Below, piece by piece: positions 60,099 to 64,000 of a stretch of DNA of 64,000 bases. The stretch spans positions 19,534-83,533 of the forward strand of contig JAJZBN010000001.1 of the NCBI GenBank assembly GCA_021798875.1, written 5' to 3'. Origin of the DNA: a bacterium (GTDB lineage: Bacteria > SZUA-79 > Acidulodesulfobacterales > Acidulodesulfobacteraceae). Numbering within the stretch: the first letter of the stretch is position 1; each line of letters starts with the position of its first letter. The position numbers were made by a program, and so were the translations under genes. The notes beneath the pieces were generated by a model. The model was not told the origin of the DNA and made no database searches. It saw nothing but the letters and a program-made list of their open reading frames with translations.

Positions 60099-63035
60099 TT
60101 GAAAAAACTAAATAACTTTATGAACGGCGTCATGGCAAAAATCCTTATATACGGCGGCGGTAAAGCCGCTAAAACAATGATTGAAATGCTTCGAGACGAT
60201 AAAAACGTCGAGATAGCCGCATTAACTGCCAGAAATTTAGACAAAGAAGGAGCAGTTTTTGCCAAAGAATTAGGAATAAAATGCTTTAAAACTATTAAGG
60301 AAGTTAACGACGCTAATATAAATTTTAATATCATATTTAATCTGACCGGAGAACCTGAATTAGAAATAGCAGAACTTGCATTGCTCCACGACCACGGAAT
60401 AGAGATTATTAATTCCGTCAGTTCCAAACTTATTTACGATCTGCTTTACGACAGGCACAAAAATCATATCGATAAAGAAAGCATTATTAAGCAGTTAAGA
60501 GAGCAGAAGGCATACTTTAAAAATATTTTAGACGATTCTTTCGATATGATTATGGTTACCGACCGCCGCGGTATAATTACGGAATTCAATAAAGGCGGCG
60601 AAAATATGCTCGGCTATTCTCAGAAAGAAGTCGTAGGAAAACACGCATCCGAATTTTATATAAATCCCGAAGAAAGAGACGATATTTTAGAAAAGCTTAA
60701 AAATGATAAATTCGTGGCAAATTATGAAACCCAGCTTAGAAAAAAAGACGGGAGTACGGTTGATATATCTCTTACGATATCGCGCATTATGGACAAAAAT
60801 GGCGATATAATAGGAACTATAGGCATTTCTAAAGATATTACAGACATAAAACTGCAGGAAAAAAGACTGAAGGAGCTTAACGAAAATCTTGAAAATAAGG
60901 TCATCGAAAGAACGAAACAGCTGGAAGAAAGCAACAAGGAACTTAGAAGAGCAAACGAATTAAAATCTAAATTTATCGCAAATATGTCTCATGAACTCAG
61001 GACGCCTCTTAACGCCATTATAGGTTATTCGGACCTGCTTAAAGATTCTTCCGACCTGAGCGAAAAACATAAAAAGTATACCAATAATATATTGGTTTCG
61101 GGAAAACATCTGCTTCAGCTTATAAACAATATTCTCGACATATCGAAAATAGAAGCCGGAATGTTTACTCTCGAATACTCGGTTTTTTCTATTAAGGAAG
61201 CTATAGACGAAGCTATAATCGTTTTAAAATCTCTCGCGGGAAAAAAGAACCTTGCGATAACCGTAGATTATGAGTGTTCCGAAGATTACAAGCTGTATTC
61301 CGACAGAATTAAATTTAAACAGGTAATATATAATCTTTTGAGCAACGCCATAAAATTTTCTTTTGAAAATACCGAAATTAAAATCGTTTGCAAAAATGTT
61401 TCCTCCGCTATAAATATTAAACTCGAAACTCCGCACGATAAATTGTTTGAATACATACAGATAGACGTTATAAACAGCGGAATAGGCATAGACGATAATT
61501 TTAAAAATAAAATATTCGAAGAATTTACCCAGGCGGACAACAATTACTCCCGGCAGTATGAAGGAACCGGTCTCGGACTTGCTTTGACGAAAAAAATTAT
61601 AGAACTGCACGGAGGGCATATAAGTTTTGAATCGGTTAAAAACGGTTTGACGGATTTCACTTTCATCCTGCCGAATCCTCTCGAAGCGGAAAAAGCAGCC
61701 GCAATGAGCATGGAAGAAACGGAAAAAACTTTAATAACGGTAGATGCCAAAACTTTTTTCAGAAACAATAACGCTAAAAGAAATAAGCCTTTAGTGCTGG
61801 TAGCTGAAGACGACCGCCCCACCTCGGAAATTTTAACTATAAACTTGGTAAACTCGGGATATTCGGTTGCCCATGCATACGACGGAATTGAAGCTATAGA
61901 AAAGGCAAAAAGTTTAAAGCCTTTTGCTATTCTTTTAGATATTATGCTGCCTAAAAAGGACGGATGGGACGTTTTAAACGAATTAAAAACCGACAAAGAC
62001 ACTAAAAATATACCGGTAATTATAACTAGTATAATAGACAATAAAGACTTGGGATTTGCGCTCGGCGCTACGGATTATCTTATAAAACCTATAGAAAAAG
62101 AAACGCTTATTCATACTCTTTCGCAGTTTACTCTTACGTCTAAAAGAAAAAAAAGGCAGGTCAATATCCTTCTTATCGACGACGACCCGATAGTTCATAA
62201 AATGATAGAAAAAATTTTGGCGGATGAAGGTTTTAATCTCGTCCATGCATACAACGGCGAAGAAGGGCTTAAGATGTCGATAGAGCTTAAACCTGATTTG
62301 ATACTGCTTGATTTGGTAATGCCCGACATAGACGGGTTCGAAGTCGCCGAAAACATAAAAAAACATCCCATATCCGCTCAAATACCGATATTTATTATAA
62401 CGTCCAAGGATTTAACGGTGGAGGAAAGACTTAAACTTTCCGGCAATATAGAAAGAATAATAGGCAAAAAATCTTTTTCCGCCGAAGAATTAAGCCGTTC
62501 CATAAGGGAATTGGAGCTTATCTATCCTCAAAAAGCCGGTTTATTCGACGAAATTACCGGACTTTTAGACCATAATTATTTTAATATAAGATTAGCGCAG
62601 GAAATTAACAGAGCTAAAAGATACAATATAGTTTTCAGCGTCGTATTTTTAGATATAGACAACTTTAAAGAATACTGCGATTTGGTAGGAAATTTTCATT
62701 CCGATATAGCGCTTAAAAAAATATCGGAAATGTTGAAAAAAATGCTTAGAGGCTCAGACGTGGTAGTAAGATTTGGTTATGACGAGTTTGCCGTAATATT
62801 AAATAATACATTAAAAGATGCCGCAGTATTCGTCGCAAACAGATTTTGTTCGGTCGTAAGGGATTATCCTTTTTACAAAGAAGAAGAACTAAATGCGAAA
62901 AAATTAACTGCTTCTTTTGTAGTCGCTTCTTTCCCTAAAGACGGAGAAACCCCGGAAGAGCTGATTTCTAAAATTTACAACAGGCTGTGCGATCTTAAGA
63001 ATTCGGGAGGAAATGCCGTAGGGGAAGTAAACTGA
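60099..63035 (+). CDS. Hybrid sensor kinase: Rossmann-like N-domain, PAS, HisKA-HATPase, two receivers, GGDEF-like domain
   Basis: The 978-residue protein has, in order: a dinucleotide-binding-like Rossmann region (about 12-120, AKILIYGGGKAAKTMIEML and IIFNLTGEPELEIAELALL); PAS (about 140-255); a coiled coil; HisKA with His298 in MSHELRTPLNAIIGYS; HATPase (N box YNLLSNAIKF, G2 GTGLGLALTKK); receiver 1 (about 565-685, AILLDIMLPKKDG); receiver 2 (about 690-805, LILLDLVMPDIDG); and a C-terminal GGDEF-like domain. The last has GYDEF in place of GGDEF (VVVRFGYDEFAVIL), so cyclase activity is doubtful. The start is a TTG at 60099 with GGAG upstream; ATG codons at 60120 and 60132 are alternatives. 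Confidence 0.88.
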   Translation: MKKLNNFMNGVMAKILIYGGGKAAKTMIEMLRDDKNVEIAALTARNLDKEGAVFAKELGIKCFKTIKEVNDANINFNIIFNLTGEPELEIAELALLHDHGIEIINSVSSKLIYDLLYDRHKNHIDKESIIKQLREQKAYFKNILDDSFDMIMVTDRRGIITEFNKGGENMLGYSQKEVVGKHASEFYINPEERDDILEKLKNDKFVANYETQLRKKDGSTVDISLTISRIMDKNGDIIGTIGISKDITDIKLQEKRLKELNENLENKVIERTKQLEESNKELRRANELKSKFIANMSHELRTPLNAIIGYSDLLKDSSDLSEKHKKYTNNILVSGKHLLQLINNILDISKIEAGMFTLEYSVFSIKEAIDEAIIVLKSLAGKKNLAITVDYECSEDYKLYSDRIKFKQVIYNLLSNAIKFSFENTEIKIVCKNVSSAINIKLETPHDKLFEYIQIDVINSGIGIDDNFKNKIFEEFTQADNNYSRQYEGTGLGLALTKKIIELHGGHISFESVKNGLTDFTFILPNPLEAEKAAAMSMEETEKTLITVDAKTFFRNNNAKRNKPLVLVAEDDRPTSEILTINLVNSGYSVAHAYDGIEAIEKAKSLKPFAILLDIMLPKKDGWDVLNELKTDKDTKNIPVIITSIIDNKDLGFALGATDYLIKPIEKETLIHTLSQFTLTSKRKKRQVNILLIDDDPIVHKMIEKILADEGFNLVHAYNGEEGLKMSIELKPDLILLDLVMPDIDGFEVAENIKKHPISAQIPIFIITSKDLTVEERLKLSGNIERIIGKKSFSAEELSRSIRELELIYPQKAGLFDEITGLLDHNYFNIRLAQEINRAKRYNIVFSVVFLDIDNFKEYCDLVGNFHSDIALKKISEMLKKMLRGSDVVVRFGYDEFAVILNNTLKDAAVFVANRFCSVVRDYPFYKEEELNAKKLTASFVVASFPKDGETPEELISKIYNRLCDLKNSGGNAVGEVN

Positions 63036-63076
63036 ATAATTAAAAAAAATAAATCAAAATTATTAAATTAATTAAT

Positions 63077-63454
63077 ATGCGTCATAAAATTCTTATCGTA
63101 GAAGATAATGCGATTAACCTTGATTTAATTACGGCAATGCTTGAACCGTTCGACTTGGATATAATTACCGCCGAAGACGGTTACGAAGCGCTTAAAAAAA
63201 CGGACGAAAATCCCGATATTTCTTTAATTCTGCTTGACATTGGGCTTCCCGGAATAGACGGAATAGAAGTTTTTAAAAGGCTGAAATGCAACGAAGCATA
63301 CAAAGATATTCCCGTTATTGCCGTTACGGCGCACGCCATGGCAGGCAATAAAGAACATCTTATGTCCCTTGGGTTTAACGATTTCATCGCAAAACCTATA
63401 GATAAAAACATACTTTACGAAAAAATAAGGGAATATTTAAAAATTGAAGGATAA
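63077..63454 (+). CDS. Single-domain response regulator, DivK-like
   Basis: The 125-residue receiver starts RHKILIVEDNAINLDLITAM with phosphoacceptor Asp in LILLDIGLPGIDGIEVFKRL and VIAVTAHAMAGNKEHLMSLG, ending NDFIAKPIDKNILYEKI. The T/A-H-A-M pattern and GFNDFIAKP are typical of DivK-like and hybrid-kinase receivers. It follows the hybrid kinase by 42 bp, so it is a probable phosphorelay output. It overlaps the thioesterase gene by 11 bp. Confidence 0.92.
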   Translation: MRHKILIVEDNAINLDLITAMLEPFDLDIITAEDGYEALKKTDENPDISLILLDIGLPGIDGIEVFKRLKCNEAYKDIPVIAVTAHAMAGNKEHLMSLGFNDFIAKPIDKNILYEKIREYLKIEG

Positions 63455-63914
63455 AACGGACGGATTTAAATTTTACACCGAATTAAAGGTCAGATACGAA
63501 GAAACAGATGCTATGTCCGTCGTTTATTACGGCAAATATTTCGTATTTTTCGAGGTGGCAAGAACGGAGTATCTTAAAAATATAGGCTACAAATATACCG
63601 ACATAGAAAAAGAAGGTTTTTACTTCGTCGTAGCCGAATCCAACTGCAAATATTTTAATCCCGCAAAATACGACGACGATTTAAAAATATATACAAAAAT
63701 AGAATATATAAAAAATTCAAGCTTTAACTTTATTTATAAAATAGTAAGAGAAAATAATACTGAACAAATCAAGCCTTCAAACCATACCCATACTCAAACC
63801 GAAATTGCCTCGGGCAATACGGTCCTCGTCTGCGTTGACAACGCAGATTTTAAACCCAGACGGATTCCGGAGTACCTGAGAAAAGCGATTAAAGATTTCG
63901 AAGAATACCGATAA
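63444..63914 (+). CDS. YbgC/4HBT-family acyl-CoA thioesterase
   Basis: The 156-residue hotdog-fold protein has LKVRYEETDAMSVVYYGKYF then VFFEVARTEYLKNIGYKYTD, where the D-A-M-S-V-V-Y-Y-G pattern carries the 4HBT catalytic Asp. FYFVVAESNCKYFNPAKYDD and LKIYTKIEYIKNSSFNFIYK follow. These hydrolyse short or medium acyl-CoA thioesters. The start is a TTG at 63444 overlapping the preceding gene by 11 bp; no ribosome site is clear, so the true start may differ. Confidence 0.87.
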   Translation: MKDKTDGFKFYTELKVRYEETDAMSVVYYGKYFVFFEVARTEYLKNIGYKYTDIEKEGFYFVVAESNCKYFNPAKYDDDLKIYTKIEYIKNSSFNFIYKIVRENNTEQIKPSNHTHTQTEIASGNTVLVCVDNADFKPRRIPEYLRKAIKDFEEYR

Positions 63915-63920
63915 TTTTCC

Positions 63921-64000
63921 TTTTTCCATTTTGTGACGGGGACAGAATTGAATTCTGTCCTTTTTCCATTTTGTGACGGGGACAGAATTGAATTCTGTCC
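63921..64000. repeat. Family-2 palindromes in a 40-bp tandem repeat at the right edge
   Basis: Two exact 40-bp units (63921-63960, 63961-64000) each begin TTTTTCCATTTTGTGACGGG and continue GACAGAATTGAATTCTGTCC. The pattern may continue beyond the window. Reverse complements of the same spacer (CACAAAATGGAAA) occur near fliA and at 52220-52237. Confidence 0.95.

Noticed and set aside
1..64000. Search by eye for tRNA, rRNA, riboswitch and transposase genes
   Set aside because: No cloverleaf with a CCA-type acceptor end, no ribosomal segment, no riboswitch core and no transposase signature was recognised on either strand; this is a limit of manual reading, not proof of absence.

Overview
The window is almost wholly one flagellar and chemotaxis superlocus of an AT-rich, Gram-negative-type bacterium. 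P-ring and L-ring genes (flgI, flgH) imply an outer membrane. FlhF/FlhG, sigma-54 promoters with an NtrC-type regulator, FlgM/FliA, FliW/CsrA and a futalosine-pathway menaquinone enzyme (MqnC) together resemble deltaproteobacterial lineages rather than enterics. That placement is inference; no rRNA, tRNA or other phylogenetic marker is present. No flagellin, fliD, fliS, fliH or chemoreceptor gene lies in the window.

Layout. 1-3711 (minus): flgB, flgC, fliE, fliF and the start of fliG, running off the left edge. 4148-7066: a divergent pair, PAS histidine kinase and sigma-54 activator. 7189-14959: a sigma-54 promoter, then flgD, flgE, a disrupted fliK region, fliJ and a MotE-like gene. 15233-37848: a second sigma-54 promoter, then a long collinear run fliL-M-N-O-P-Q-R, flhB-A-F-G, fliA, a HEAT-like gene, cheR, two CheY-type regulators, cheA, cheB, cheW, a ParC/ParP-like pair, a second FliK-like gene and a stand-alone FlhB C-domain. 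37845-38947 (minus): PilZ and DsrE-like genes. 39081-49782: a third sigma-54 promoter, then flgF-G-A-H-I, flgM (with a sigma-28-like promoter), flgN, flgK, flgL, csrA, fliW. 49880-55323: c-di-GMP-related genes and motAB. 55596-63914: flgJ fused to a lytic transglycosylase, fliI, mqnC, a DksA/TraR-type gene, single-domain response regulators, a large hybrid kinase and a thioesterase.

Regulation. The kinase and activator at 4148-7066 probably drive the three sigma-54 promoters (rod, hook and export genes). FliA/FlgM would control late genes, CsrA/FliW would act after transcription, and FlhF/FlhG would set flagellar position and number. CheA/B/R/W/Y plus ParC/ParP would form a pole-localised chemosensory system. 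PilZ and GGDEF proteins beside motAB point to c-di-GMP control of the motor.

The most unusual content is not the flagellar genes but two families of short palindromic repeats. Family 1 has the core GGTGTCAG and family 2 the core GGGGACAGAATT. Family 1 occurs as half-sites and as four complete inverted-repeat elements with variable loops, whose outermost bases differ between elements yet stay complementary within each. Family 1 sits at the breakpoints of partial gene duplications. The fliK 5' end is present three times, including a 404-bp exact repeat, with a HEPN/MNT toxin-antitoxin-like cassette between copies 2 and 3. The flgL 5' end is present twice, separated by about 600 bp of repeats. 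Family 2 overlies the start regions of flhG, fliA and a small gene at 52203. The repeats look like REP-type, non-autonomous mobile sequences. No transposase is in the window.
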